The notes under the pieces were generated by a model, which searched no databases, had not been told where the DNA came from, and was given only the letters and a program-made list of their open reading frames with translations. A stretch of DNA of 64,000 nucleotides, from the NCBI GenBank assembly GCA_945862165.1, contig CAMAXI010000006.1, forward strand, positions 1-64,000. Reading direction: 5' to 3'. A program made the position numbers and the translations under genes. Numbering within the stretch: position 1 is the first letter of the stretch; each line of letters opens with the position of its first letter. This document shows positions 44,310 through 55,012 of this stretch, one piece after another. The stretch is from Chryseobacterium gleum (lineage in GTDB: Bacteria > Bacteroidota > Bacteroidia > Flavobacteriales_D > Crocinitomicaceae).

Positions 44310-47267
44310 ATGAAAAAAATTTACTTAAGCGTTTCCGCTATTTTATTAGGAACGGCCTTACATGCGCAACAAGCGTTTTGGACACCCACTGAATACAAAG
44401 GTGCCTTCCCTATCTCAGACAATACTGTAAAAACAGATTGGACAAAAGGTTGGTCAAACTTTGACCCTGAAAATGCAGTATATGGAGCAACAACACAAAC
44501 TGTATCTTCGGACATTACGACAAATACTACTTGGAGTGGTATTATCAAACTAGAAAATAAAATTTACGTTAAAGGAGGTGTTACATTAACAATAGCTCCA
44601 GGAACAATTATTCGCGGGGATAAAACAACGCAAGGTACACTTATTGTTACTAAAGGTTCGAAAATCATCGCGGATGGTACCGTTAACAATCCTATTATTT
44701 TTACTTCCAATGAAGCTGCTGGAGCTCGTTCAGAAGGCGATTGGGGTGGACTTGTTATTTTAGGAAACGCCGTAAATAACCAACCTGGAGGAAAAGCGAA
44801 CATTGAAGGTATTACACCAAGTACAGACACAGAATTTGGTGGTACAGATGATGCAGATAATTCAGGTGTTATTCGTTATGTTAGAATTGAATTCGCAGGT
44901 ATTGCATTACAACCGAACAAAGAAGTGAATGGTATTACTTTTGGTTCTGTAGGAAACAAAACACTAGTAGACAATGTACAAGTTTCTTTTTCAGGGGATG
45001 ATTCTTTTGAATGGTTTGGTGGTACTGTAGATTGTAAGCACTTAATTGCATACCGTGGATTGGATGATGATTTTGATACAGATTTCGGATATAGAGGACG
45101 TGTTCAATTTGGTTTAATCATTAGAGATGCAAGTATGTCAGATGCTGCAGGTGATTCAAATGGCTTTGAGTCTGATAACGACGCAACTGGTTCTAACGCA
45201 AAACCATTAACTGCTCCTGTATTTTCGAACATTACATTAATCGGAGCTAAAGGTGACGGAACAACTGTTTTACCTCAAGGGGAAAAATTTGAAAAAGCAT
45301 TTCGTTTAAGAAGAAATACTGCGACATCTGTTTTCAATTCAATTATTACAGGTTGGGAAAAAGGCTTATCAATTGAAGGAACTTCCACGGAAGATAATGT
45401 AACAGGCGATAGTTTAGTATTTGCAAACAATATCCTTACAAATTTTAACACATCCACAAAAGTAGTAACTGCTACTCCAGCATTTTATGCTACATGGTTT
45501 GGAGCAAAATCGAATGATACAACTTCAGTTCTTGCAGATGTAAAATTAATTAACGCTTTTAAATTTGACGAAACAATTGATGCGCGCTTAACTGCGGGAT
45601 CAGTTGCTGCAATAGGCGCGGACTTCAAAAACAAAAAATTCACTGGTGGTTTTGTAACAGAACCTGTAGGAGCAAATACTTTTTGGACAGAAACAAAATA
45701 CCAAGGAGCATTTAATGTAACGGACAATACTGCAAAAACAAACTGGACAGAAGGTTGGGCAAATTTTGACCCAGAAAACACAGTTTACGGAGCAACAACT
45801 ACAACCGTTTCTTCTGACATTACTACAAACACAACTTGGAGTGGAATCGTTAAGTTAGAGAATAAAGTCTATGTTAAAAATGGTGCTACTTTAACAATAG
45901 CTCCAGGAACAGTAATTAGAGGTGATAAAACAACACAAGCTACACTAGTTATTACAAAAGGTGCAAAAATTAATGCAATTGGTACAAAAGATAATCCAAT
46001 TGTATTTACTTCTAACCAAGCAGTTGGTGCAAGAGCCGAAGGAGATTGGGGTGGTGTTATTTTATTAGGTAAAGCTATTAATAACCAACCTGGTTCTAAA
46101 GCTAACATTGAAGGAATTACTCCATCCGTAGATACTGAATTTGGTGGTACAGATGATATGGATAGCTCAGGTGTAATGAAATATATACGTATTGAATTCG
46201 CTGGTATCGCATTACAACCTAACAAAGAAGTAAATGGTATAACGTTTGGTTCTGTTGGTTCTAAAACTGCTATTGACTTTATTCAAGTTTCTTTCTCTGG
46301 AGATGATTCTTTTGAATGGTTTGGTGGAACTGTTGATTGTAAACACTTAATCGCTTACAGAGGTTTAGATGATGATTTCGATACTGACTTTGGATATAGA
46401 GGTCGTGTTCAATTTGGTTTAATCGTAAGAGATGCTGACATGTCAGATGCTGCTGGAGATTCAAATGGATTTGAGTCTGATAACGATGCAACTGGTTCAA
46501 ATGCAAAACCATTAACTACTGCTGTTTTCTCTAACATCACGATGGTAGGTCCAAAAGGAGACGGAACAATCACATTACCACAAGGAGAGAAATTTGAAAA
46601 AGCATTCCGTATTAGAAGAAACTCTGGTATTTCTGTTTTTAACACGATAGTTACTGGTTGGGAAAAAGGACTTTCTATCGAAGGCTCTTCAACGGAAGAT
46701 AACATTACTGGTGATACAATGTCTTTTGCGAATAATACATTTGTGAACTTTACCTTGAACACTAATATTGTTACTGCTTCAAAAAGTTTCTATCAACCTT
46801 GGTTTGGTCCAAAAAATAACGATACAACAATGGTTATCGCGGACATCAAATGGGTAAACATGTTCTCTAATTTAGGAAGCACGATGGATGCACGATTATC
46901 AAATGGTTCACCTATGGCTACAAAAGCGGATTTCACAAGTAACAAATTCGTTGGTGGAATGCAAAAAGAAGGAGAAGGTAGCGCAAGTATTGCTGATTTA
47001 ATCACAATCGGATCTGACGCTATTATCTACCCTAATCCAATGAGTCAATCTGGTATTTTATCATTCAACTTACCAGTTACAACAACTTTAAATGTATTTA
47101 TGTTTGACATTACAGGAAAAGCAGTTGCAAACATTTTTGAAGGTACATTAGAAGCTGGTGAGAATAAATTAGCGATCAACACAACTTCTATTGAAAACGG
47201 AATTTATTTAATTGCTATTTCTAATGGTGTTTCTACGGAAACAATTCGTTTAGCAATCGAAAAATAA
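44310..47267 (+). CDS. Secreted T9SS protein with two tandem beta-helix-like repeats
   Basis: A 985-residue exported protein with signal peptide ending in LHAQQ. Two tandem copies of a unit of about 430 residues follow (about 22-452 and 455-890). Each opens with FWT-x-T-x-YxGAF, has a VYGATT segment, LTIAPGT(I/V)IRGDKTTQ and a conserved FEWFGGTVDCKHLIAYRGLD block, consistent with a right-handed beta-helix. The last 85 residues are a type IX sorting domain (IYPNPMSQSG to NGIYLIAISNG). The protein at 59354-61060 shares the IAPGT and FGGT blocks, so both belong to one family. Ligand unknown; transcription ends at a strong terminator. Confidence 0.82.
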   Translation: MKKIYLSVSAILLGTALHAQQAFWTPTEYKGAFPISDNTVKTDWTKGWSNFDPENAVYGATTQTVSSDITTNTTWSGIIKLENKIYVKGGVTLTIAPGTIIRGDKTTQGTLIVTKGSKIIADGTVNNPIIFTSNEAAGARSEGDWGGLVILGNAVNNQPGGKANIEGITPSTDTEFGGTDDADNSGVIRYVRIEFAGIALQPNKEVNGITFGSVGNKTLVDNVQVSFSGDDSFEWFGGTVDCKHLIAYRGLDDDFDTDFGYRGRVQFGLIIRDASMSDAAGDSNGFESDNDATGSNAKPLTAPVFSNITLIGAKGDGTTVLPQGEKFEKAFRLRRNTATSVFNSIITGWEKGLSIEGTSTEDNVTGDSLVFANNILTNFNTSTKVVTATPAFYATWFGAKSNDTTSVLADVKLINAFKFDETIDARLTAGSVAAIGADFKNKKFTGGFVTEPVGANTFWTETKYQGAFNVTDNTAKTNWTEGWANFDPENTVYGATTTTVSSDITTNTTWSGIVKLENKVYVKNGATLTIAPGTVIRGDKTTQATLVITKGAKINAIGTKDNPIVFTSNQAVGARAEGDWGGVILLGKAINNQPGSKANIEGITPSVDTEFGGTDDMDSSGVMKYIRIEFAGIALQPNKEVNGITFGSVGSKTAIDFIQVSFSGDDSFEWFGGTVDCKHLIAYRGLDDDFDTDFGYRGRVQFGLIVRDADMSDAAGDSNGFESDNDATGSNAKPLTTAVFSNITMVGPKGDGTITLPQGEKFEKAFRIRRNSGISVFNTIVTGWEKGLSIEGSSTEDNITGDTMSFANNTFVNFTLNTNIVTASKSFYQPWFGPKNNDTTMVIADIKWVNMFSNLGSTMDARLSNGSPMATKADFTSNKFVGGMQKEGEGSASIADLITIGSDAIIYPNPMSQSGILSFNLPVTTTLNVFMFDITGKAVANIFEGTLEAGENKLAINTTSIENGIYLIAISNGVSTETIRLAIEK

Positions 47268-47316
47268 TTCAGAAATTCAACTATAGGTTAAAACCTATAA
47301 CCTAATTAAAACCAAT

Positions 47317-47351
47317 AAATGGCTGTTCAGAAATGAGCAGCCATTTTTTTT
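47317..47351 (+). terminator. Intrinsic terminator after the double beta-helix gene
   Basis: Perfect 9-base stem AAATGGCTG (47317-47325) with CAGCCATTT (47338-47346), followed by a run of T. A smaller palindrome (ATAGGTTAAAACCTAT) lies at 47283-47298. Confidence 0.9.
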
Positions 47352-47542
47352 GCTCAAAAATCAATTAACATTAAGTTAATAAAACAAAGCGTAAAACAGC
47401 CTTATTTTAATCCTGTATTACGAATACGATTTTGGAATTAATAAAGCGTTAATTGTGAATTTACCTCTTTGCTGTTTAAATAAAAGATATTTGTCCTAGT
47501 AAACAGTACATTTCACACTAAAACCTAACTAGTTAATTAACA

Positions 47543-48355
47543 ATGATTAAAGCTCTATTATTAAGTCTCTTAAGTTTATTATTTTCTTCAATCACTTCAT
47601 ACGCGCAACAAGGGTTAGAAAAAGTAATTGTAGAAAAATACTATATTTCAAACGCTTACGATACCTCAGCAAATGATTATGCTGGTAATTTACCTATTGG
47701 TTCTAATACTTACAGGATATATGCAGACCTACTTCCAGGATATAAATTTTTAGCTGCATACGGCAGTCCTGAACATACATTGAAGATTGCTACTACTACA
47801 ACCTTTTTTAATAATACAGATCACGGTGCAATCATACCAAATGTAATCCCATATAGAACCTTACGGAAAAATACAGTCATGCTTGACTCTTGGCTGTCAG
47901 TTGGAGCTGCGGGTGAAGATTGTTATGGTATTTTAAAAGCCGACGATGACACCTTAGAAACGATAAAACACGAAAAAAAGTTTTTAGCAAACACTAAAAA
48001 ATCCATGGGAATACCATTAACTCAAAAAGATGGGATTGTACGACATGACAACGTACCTAGACCATTTTTCTTTCACATCGATAGTGCAGCAAAAATATTT
48101 GACGGAAATCATCCAGGTGGAATGTTTGAAATTAAAAATGGTGCGTGGGCATGTCTTGGAGGCTCCAAAGGAGCAGATTCACTAACCAATAACCGCGTGT
48201 TGATTGCTCAAATCACTACAGATGGTGAATTGTCCTTTGAACTAAATATTCAAGTTGCATCACCTATTAAAGGAGTAAGTCAACGCTTTGTTGCCCGAAA
48301 CCCAATAGAAGATGAGATTTGTATCCCGAGTTTAATATATACGAGTGGAAAATAA
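47543..48355 (+). CDS. Secreted stand-alone VEKYYI-domain protein
   Basis: A 270-residue exported protein (signal peptide ending in SYAQQ) consisting only of the N-terminal domain shared by five proteins of this cluster: LEKVIVEKYYISNA, NTYRIYADLLPGYKF, TTTFFNNTDHG, VMLDSWLSVGAAG, a late NRVLIAQITTDGELSFELNI and a GVSQRFVARNP end. It has no Ig repeats and no sorting domain, so it may remain in the periplasm or associate with the surface by binding partners. It begins what looks like an operon reaching 56436 (33 bases to the next gene). The family is unrecognised. Confidence 0.75.
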   Translation: MIKALLLSLLSLLFSSITSYAQQGLEKVIVEKYYISNAYDTSANDYAGNLPIGSNTYRIYADLLPGYKFLAAYGSPEHTLKIATTTTFFNNTDHGAIIPNVIPYRTLRKNTVMLDSWLSVGAAGEDCYGILKADDDTLETIKHEKKFLANTKKSMGIPLTQKDGIVRHDNVPRPFFFHIDSAAKIFDGNHPGGMFEIKNGAWACLGGSKGADSLTNNRVLIAQITTDGELSFELNIQVASPIKGVSQRFVARNPIEDEICIPSLIYTSGK

Positions 48356-48388
48356 AAAGTAGAAGAGTTAAAAAGTAAATAAAATCAG

Positions 48389-50560
48389 ATGAATAAATTA
48401 GTACTAGCACTTGGATTTGTAACCTTTCAGTTTTTGGGATTTTCTCAAAATGGTTTAGAAAAAATTATTGTAGAGAAATACTACATAGCTAAAACTGCAG
48501 ATTCCGATGGATCTGTAGGGGCATTACCTGTAGGATCAACTACCTATCGTGTGTATGTGGACATGTTGCCTGGCTATCGTTTTCAAGCCTTATATGGTAA
48601 TGCGGACCATACTTTAAAAATTAATTCGTCTAACTCTTTCTTTAACAATGAGGATCGTGGAGCTACGACAGCAAATGCTATTGCAAGCGCGCAACTTAAA
48701 AACAACACGGTTGCACTAGACTCTTGGTTTTCTGTTGGTGCTTCAGCAGGTGGACAATTTGGTATTTTAAAATCGGAAGATAATGATGGTAAAAATTTAT
48801 TAACCTTAAATACCTTATTAAAGAATAATGAAGCTGCTATGGGTATTCCGCTTACAACGCAAGACGGAAATATGACTGTTACAGGTAAACAACCAGAGGC
48901 AGTAACATTTGTAGGATTTGATCCAAGTGGAGGTATATTTGATGCTACAAGTCAACAAGGTAATTCCTTTCAAACGAATAATGGTGCAATTTCTGCATTA
49001 AATGGTGCTACTGGACCAACCGCAGAAAATCGCGTGTTAATAGGACAATTCACAACAAATGGTGTTTTTACGTTTGAATTAAACATTCAAATCGGCACAC
49101 CAACACCTGGTGTTTCTGAAAAATACGTTGCTTCAAACCCAGTGAATGGTGAGTTATCAATTCCATCATTAATACTAACTGGAAATAATCCTCCAATTGT
49201 AGAAGTTACATCTCCAAGCAATGATGCTAAACTTAAAACAGGAGTAGCTACTACTATCACTGCAAACGCAACTGATACAGACGGAACTATTACAAGTGTA
49301 GAATTTTTTGAAGATGGAAAATCCATCGGCGTAGATAATACAGCACCTTATTCAACTGCTTATACACCTAAAGATGGTAGCCATACAATTACAGCTTTAG
49401 CTACAGATAACAAAAATGCACAGACAACATCTTCTACCATTACTATTTTAGCAAGTAATAATATTCCTCCTGTAATTACTATTACAGCACCAAAAATTGC
49501 ACATTTGGAAACAGTAACAATAAATGCCACAGCTTCCGATGCAGATGGAACAATTTCAGAAGTTGCTTTTTACATGGATAGTGTTTTGGTTGGAACAGAT
49601 GTTACCGCACCTTATAGCTACGCATGGACATCCGTACTTGGAAAGCATAGTGTATTTGCAATAGCGACAGATGATAAAGGTGAAAAAACAAAATCAAATA
49701 GAGAAATAATAGAGGTTGTTACAAATATTTTACCAGAAGTAACAATTATATCGCCAACGAATAATGACAATAAGATTATTACTGGTTCTACCCTATTGAT
49801 CCTAGCAAATGCAACAGATGCAGATGGTAAAGTAAATAAAGTGGAGTTTTTCGTAGATGGTAAATCCGTTGGTAGCGATACAGAAACGCCTTATGCTGCT
49901 AATTATGTGGCTGTATCTGGTAAACATTACATTACTGCTGTAGCTACCGATGATCAGTTGGCTACTACGACATCTACCACAATAAATATTGAAGTAAAAG
50001 ATAATCAGTTACCATTAGTAAGTCTAACTAATTATTTTGAAACAATCTACAAACAAGATGTTGTAAAAATCACTGCAAATGCATACGATTTAGATGGTAC
50101 AATTACAGAAGTAGAATTTTTCGTAGATTCTGCGTCTGTAGGAGTTGATCAAATTGCACCATATTCTGCTGAATGGATTGCTACACCAGGTATGCACAAC
50201 ATCAAAGCAATTGCAAAAGATAATAATGGCGCAAAAACAGCTTCAACGATTAAAACAATCGATGTGAAAAGCTTTACTGCAAGTATCGAAGACCAACAAC
50301 TGGCTGGTGTTAAAGTACAAGTATATCCAAATCCTGCAACATCAAACATCACATTTCATGTTGCATGTGCAAATAATGAGGCTTTAACACATTACCAAGT
50401 TATCGATAATGTTGGTAGAGTAATCCTTGAAAAAGAAATGAATAACACACAACAAACAGTAACAGAAACCATCGATGTACAACAGTTAGAAAAAGGAGTA
50501 TATCATTTCCATTTTACAATTAATGGATTACAAATGGTTCAAAAATTTATTGTTGAATAA
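48389..50560 (+). CDS. VEKYYI-domain protein with four Ig-like repeats and T9SS sorting domain
   Basis: A 723-residue surface protein. Signal peptide to about residue 20; VEKYYI domain about 21-265 (LEKIIVEKYYIAKT, STTYRVYVDMLPGYRF, NEDRGATTANAI). Four Ig-like domains of about 90 residues start at NPPIVEVTSP, IPPVITITAP, LPEVTIISPT and QLPLVSLTNY, each with DxDGxIxxVEFFxDG and a late ATDxKG strand. The type IX sorting domain is the last 85 residues (VQVYPNPATSNI, KGVYHFHFTING). It is 17 bases from the next TonB receptor gene, so it probably functions with it. A structural or adhesive role is inferred. Confidence 0.82.
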   Translation: MNKLVLALGFVTFQFLGFSQNGLEKIIVEKYYIAKTADSDGSVGALPVGSTTYRVYVDMLPGYRFQALYGNADHTLKINSSNSFFNNEDRGATTANAIASAQLKNNTVALDSWFSVGASAGGQFGILKSEDNDGKNLLTLNTLLKNNEAAMGIPLTTQDGNMTVTGKQPEAVTFVGFDPSGGIFDATSQQGNSFQTNNGAISALNGATGPTAENRVLIGQFTTNGVFTFELNIQIGTPTPGVSEKYVASNPVNGELSIPSLILTGNNPPIVEVTSPSNDAKLKTGVATTITANATDTDGTITSVEFFEDGKSIGVDNTAPYSTAYTPKDGSHTITALATDNKNAQTTSSTITILASNNIPPVITITAPKIAHLETVTINATASDADGTISEVAFYMDSVLVGTDVTAPYSYAWTSVLGKHSVFAIATDDKGEKTKSNREIIEVVTNILPEVTIISPTNNDNKIITGSTLLILANATDADGKVNKVEFFVDGKSVGSDTETPYAANYVAVSGKHYITAVATDDQLATTTSTTINIEVKDNQLPLVSLTNYFETIYKQDVVKITANAYDLDGTITEVEFFVDSASVGVDQIAPYSAEWIATPGMHNIKAIAKDNNGAKTASTIKTIDVKSFTASIEDQQLAGVKVQVYPNPATSNITFHVACANNEALTHYQVIDNVGRVILEKEMNNTQQTVTETIDVQQLEKGVYHFHFTINGLQMVQKFIVE

Positions 50561-50577
50561 ACCATTTTAGCTATCCT

Positions 50578-53500
50578 ATGAAAAATCTAACACAAACCTT
50601 ACTCTTGTTCCTTTTATTGATATCCTCTATCGGATTTTCACAAGGGACTGTTAGGGGTAAAATTACCGATGAGAAAGGAAATGCTTTGTATAACGCAAAA
50701 GTGTATTTTAAAAGCGACCGTACAAAAATTGGACTATCTGATTTTGATGGAAATTTCTCTGTAGAAAGTAAATTACCGAACGATATCTTGGTAATTAATA
50801 TGACTAACTTCCAATTATTAGAAGATAGTGTAAAGTTTGACAATACGAAATTATTCCTGCAAGATTATTCCTTGGAGCCAAAAGTAACCATGATTGGTAC
50901 TGCTATTGTCAAAAAGAAAAAGCCAAAAGCGAATGATTTGTTTATGGAGAACATCAAAAAGAACTCTGCAACAACAATCGATTATGTGTCTGCTGAAACC
51001 ATGAAAAAAACTGGAGATCAAAACGTAACAGCAGCTGTTGCACGTGTTTCGGGGGTTTCTACCTCCGGAGGATTAATTACAGTGCGTGGTATTGGAGATA
51101 GATATGTGAAAACAACATTAAATGGTTCGCGTATCCCAACCTTAGATCCATTAACTAACAACATCAAATTAGATATCTTTCCTGCAAGTTTGGTAGATAA
51201 TATTATCATCACAAAAACAGCAACACCGGATCTTCCTGGAGATTTTTCTGGTGCGTATTTATCGGTAGAAACAAAAGATTACCCGGAAAAATTAGAGGTA
51301 AATGTAGAAACGCAATTTGGGTATAACGAACAAACAACCTTTAAGGATGTTATTGCTTCCCAACGTAGTAAAACAGATTTTTTAGGATTTGACAATAGTT
51401 TACGTGTCAATAAAAATGAAAAAATTGCTAGTCCAACCTTAAATCCTACGACATACCAAGAAATGAAAGCCTTAGGATTGGAAAATTATTTTAAGTCGTT
51501 AGGTGTAACAAATTGGATTGATGGATCGAAAGAAGGGACAACCTATTTTAAATTGGGATTAGTAGAATTAGGATTATTAGCAAAAAGCGACATCAACAAC
51601 GGTGATGCTATTACAAATGCAGCAAACACGTACAATTCAGATTATAAAAAAATAGCCTATGACAAAATAAATCCGAATGGAACAGACTATAACAACGGAT
51701 TTTCTAGTAATTGGAACACAGTTAACAGAAAAGCTCCTATGAATTTTAGCCAAAGTTTTAGCATCGGAAATCAACTTAAGTTATTTGGAAAGCCACTTGG
51801 TTACATCGTAGGTTTTAGATACGGTAATAGTGTTCGATTTGATCCAAATGGTATTTCTCAACGTTTATCAGGTGACACTTCACAACTAGGATATGATGCT
51901 AGAGACAATGCTTTAATTAGTAGAGAAACTAATGGATGGAGTACCTTGATAAATCTTGCATACAAATTCAATCCAAAAAACAGTATCTCATTTATGTTCA
52001 TGCCAAATATTACTGGAACAAATGACGTTGCAAATTTCATTGCCCAAAGAGATAATACTTCAGATCAAGAAGCAAGAACGGTAGTAAACCAATTTTATGA
52101 ACAAAGACAACAATTGATATACCAATTAAAATCGGAACATTACTTACCTAAATCTAAGACAAAAATTGATTTTAACACTTCCTATACAAAAGGGAATAGT
52201 ATAGCGCCTGATTTTAAGGTGCTTGAATATAGTTATATCGTAAATAATGTTGTAGATAGTACGTTTGATTACACATTTTCTCCTACTGCTGGAGATGGTA
52301 TAAGACGTTACTACCGTTATTTAAATGAAAACATTTTGGACTCTAGAATATCCGCTGAAATTCCATTCAAAAGTTCGAGTACGGATATGACTAGAAAAAT
52401 AAAATTTGGTGGAGCAATTCAACATCACGATCGAATTTCCAATCTAGAAGAATACTACTTAAATAATGGTAATAATATAGGTGCAGAACCTTTAAAGTCC
52501 GAAGATATCGATGCTTACTTAAATCAAGAAAAATTCACCTTAAATAATCAAAAAATTGATTTTATTTATTCTTCTAGAGATTTTGCGCGAAACCGTACTT
52601 TTGGTTTTAGTTCTATACAAGCAGGATTTGTAGCACTCGATTATACCTTAAAATCTGGATTACGTTTGGCAGGTGGATTACGCGTTGAGCAATCTAGGAT
52701 TTTTTCTGATGTAACTGATTACTTTGCTAAAGGATATGCTAAAAATGATATCCGTCGTGAAAACCTCGGTGGATTCTCTGTAGTAAATGCAGCAGATTTA
52801 AAAGAAACGAATTTGTTACCAAGCGCTAACATCGTTTACAAAATCAAACAAATTGAAAAAGCACAAGTAAATCTTCGTTTAAACTTTAGTCAAACCGTTG
52901 CGCGTCCAAGTATGCGAGAATTAAACGATGCAGCAATCTATGATAATGAGTTCAGAACTTTGATTTATGGAAATTCGGACTTAAAAAATGTTAGTATAAA
53001 AAACTATGACTTTAGAGGCGAGTCCTATTTCAAAAACGGAGATAACATTTCCGTAAGTTTATTCTACAAAGACTTCCTAAACCACATTGAAATGGGCTTT
53101 GGTTCTTCTGGTATTACTTGGCAAAATATTGATCAATCGACAGTTAAAGGATTTGAATTTGAAGGGAAGAAAGGACTTGGAAAACAATTTGAAGTGCGTG
53201 CTAATATCACCTTGGTCCAATCCAATTCTGCATTCGTTCGAAAAGATGTGACAGTTGTTGATGGTGTGAAACAATTCACCGTATTAGACACTATAAATCG
53301 TCCAATGTTTGGACAGGCACCATACATCATCAATGCAATTTCAACCTTTAAATCAGATAGTTTAGGTATCACTGCCACATTAAGTTATAATGTTCAAGGT
53401 CCTCGATTAGTGATTACAGGTGTAATTAAAGGTTTTCCGGATGTGTATGAAATGCCTCGAAATACAATCGATTTTAAAATCACCAAAAAAATCGGAAAAC

Positions 53501-53640
53501 ACTTTAATGCCAGTTTGACTGCTCGAGATATTCTAAACACGAAAGTGCGCAGAGCATACCGCATGAATAATGGCTATATCGACTATGACAACTTCCGATA
53601 TGGAACCAATTTTATGCTTTCTATTGCTTACAAATTATAA
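50578..53640 (+). CDS. TonB-dependent outer-membrane receptor 2
   Basis: A 1020-residue outer-membrane receptor. Signal peptide to about residue 21, then a regulatory-like domain (VRGKITDEKGNALYNAKVYF), a plug domain (AAVARVSGVSTSGGLITVRG, ITKTATPDLPGDFSGAYL) and a barrel ending in IAYKL. It resembles receptor 1 in domain order and in the ITKTATPDLPG motif, but the surface loops differ. It lies 17 bases after and 18 bases before VEKYYI-domain genes, implying a shared transcript. There is no SusD partner. Confidence 0.9.
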   Translation: MKNLTQTLLLFLLLISSIGFSQGTVRGKITDEKGNALYNAKVYFKSDRTKIGLSDFDGNFSVESKLPNDILVINMTNFQLLEDSVKFDNTKLFLQDYSLEPKVTMIGTAIVKKKKPKANDLFMENIKKNSATTIDYVSAETMKKTGDQNVTAAVARVSGVSTSGGLITVRGIGDRYVKTTLNGSRIPTLDPLTNNIKLDIFPASLVDNIIITKTATPDLPGDFSGAYLSVETKDYPEKLEVNVETQFGYNEQTTFKDVIASQRSKTDFLGFDNSLRVNKNEKIASPTLNPTTYQEMKALGLENYFKSLGVTNWIDGSKEGTTYFKLGLVELGLLAKSDINNGDAITNAANTYNSDYKKIAYDKINPNGTDYNNGFSSNWNTVNRKAPMNFSQSFSIGNQLKLFGKPLGYIVGFRYGNSVRFDPNGISQRLSGDTSQLGYDARDNALISRETNGWSTLINLAYKFNPKNSISFMFMPNITGTNDVANFIAQRDNTSDQEARTVVNQFYEQRQQLIYQLKSEHYLPKSKTKIDFNTSYTKGNSIAPDFKVLEYSYIVNNVVDSTFDYTFSPTAGDGIRRYYRYLNENILDSRISAEIPFKSSSTDMTRKIKFGGAIQHHDRISNLEEYYLNNGNNIGAEPLKSEDIDAYLNQEKFTLNNQKIDFIYSSRDFARNRTFGFSSIQAGFVALDYTLKSGLRLAGGLRVEQSRIFSDVTDYFAKGYAKNDIRRENLGGFSVVNAADLKETNLLPSANIVYKIKQIEKAQVNLRLNFSQTVARPSMRELNDAAIYDNEFRTLIYGNSDLKNVSIKNYDFRGESYFKNGDNISVSLFYKDFLNHIEMGFGSSGITWQNIDQSTVKGFEFEGKKGLGKQFEVRANITLVQSNSAFVRKDVTVVDGVKQFTVLDTINRPMFGQAPYIINAISTFKSDSLGITATLSYNVQGPRLVITGVIKGFPDVYEMPRNTIDFKITKKIGKHFNASLTARDILNTKVRRAYRMNNGYIDYDNFRYGTNFMLSIAYKL

Positions 53641-53658
53641 ACTTTAAAAATTAACAAG

Positions 53659-55005
53659 ATGAAACTAAAAAAGTTAATTTTATTTTTTGGATTGCTTATA
53701 ACATCCATGCATACACAAGCACAGATAGAAAATGTACTTGTTGAAAAATATTATATATCCGATGACTTTGATGGATTAGATACAAATGGTGGACATTTAC
53801 TTCCGGGTTCTGTAAGCTATCGTATTTACATTGATTTACCTAAAGGAAGTAAATTATTACGTATTTATGGAGACAACAACCATCCTTTTATCGTAAAAAG
53901 TACTGAAACAATTTTCAACCATAAAAGTGATGGACAAAGTTTTGGGAAAGAGTTTAAAATATCGCGTTTTAATAACAATACAGTAGCGTTAGACAGCTGG
54001 TTGACCATCGGTCAAATAGGTCAAACAAACAATAATCAAAGTTACTATGGAATCCCTAAAGAAGAAGATACAGATGGATCATTTATTGGTGGAATAAATA
54101 ACGATGGTGGTAGTAGCGCTATTCCATTTGGATTATTGAATAATACAGATCCTAAAGCTGGTACTCCACTATTTAAAAAAGACGGAATCCAATTAGTGAA
54201 TAATACCCTAAACAAATGGGGAGATTATGGAATAAAAAACTTTTTGAACTCCGACGATTCAACCATATTTGGATCTATCGTAGCGGGGAAAGAATTTAAT
54301 AGCTCTAATTTTTATTTAGGGAATGCTGGAACTTCTGGGGCAGACAGTATAAAAAATCAAGTATTAATAGCACAAATTACAACCGCCGGAGAAATTTCAT
54401 TTGCAATTAATGTGGAAGTTCTTGAAACAATCAATGGTGTTCCAACAAAAGTACAATATGTATCGAATGACTCCATTTTAAAACAAAATGGTGGATTCAA
54501 TGAAAAATTTAGTAAGTTTTTAAAATATCCTTTTGCTTGCGGTTGTATCGATCAAAATTATGTAGAATTTAATCCAAAAGCGGTTTGCAGCGATCTAGCA
54601 GCTTGTAAAACAAAAATCGTTATTGGATGTACCGATCCAAAAGCATGTAATTATGACCCAACAGCGAATGTAATGGTTCACAAACTATGTTGTTACCCAG
54701 GATCTTGCAACAATCGGGACATTGCAGAAGTTTGTCCTTCTCTACTAGAAAGTGCACTAACCTTTGAAATACATCCAAACCCAACTAACAATTATCTATA
54801 TATCAATGCAAAAACTGGAAATGAAGCGTTAATGAGTTATACGATATATGATGTCTTTGGAAATAATGTACTATCCAAAACAATTGGGAATAAATCTGTT
54901 CTTATTGATGAAGAAGTAAATATTGATAAACTTCCGAATGGTATCTATCATTTACGATTAAGCGTTGGAAATGCATTGGAAAGTAAAACATTCATAAAAA
55001 ATTAA
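53659..55005 (+). CDS. Divergent VEKYYI-domain protein with Cys-rich region and T9SS sorting domain
   Basis: A 448-residue exported protein. Signal peptide ends THTQAQ; residues 22-285 are a divergent VEKYYI domain (IENVLVEKYYISDD, VSYRIYIDLPKG, VALDSWLTIGQIG, KNQVLIAQITTAGEISFAIN). A Cys-rich linker (about 295-360) contains the Bacteroidota motif GCTDPKACNYDPTAN, common in extracellular proteins. The last 80 residues form a type IX sorting domain (IHPNPTNNYLYINA, PNGIYHLRLSVG). It is tied to the TonB receptor (18 bases) and the FISUMP gene (7 bases). Confidence 0.78.
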   Translation: MKLKKLILFFGLLITSMHTQAQIENVLVEKYYISDDFDGLDTNGGHLLPGSVSYRIYIDLPKGSKLLRIYGDNNHPFIVKSTETIFNHKSDGQSFGKEFKISRFNNNTVALDSWLTIGQIGQTNNNQSYYGIPKEEDTDGSFIGGINNDGGSSAIPFGLLNNTDPKAGTPLFKKDGIQLVNNTLNKWGDYGIKNFLNSDDSTIFGSIVAGKEFNSSNFYLGNAGTSGADSIKNQVLIAQITTAGEISFAINVEVLETINGVPTKVQYVSNDSILKQNGGFNEKFSKFLKYPFACGCIDQNYVEFNPKAVCSDLAACKTKIVIGCTDPKACNYDPTANVMVHKLCCYPGSCNNRDIAEVCPSLLESALTFEIHPNPTNNYLYINAKTGNEALMSYTIYDVFGNNVLSKTIGNKSVLIDEEVNIDKLPNGIYHLRLSVGNALESKTFIKN

Positions 55006-55012
55006 ATATCTG

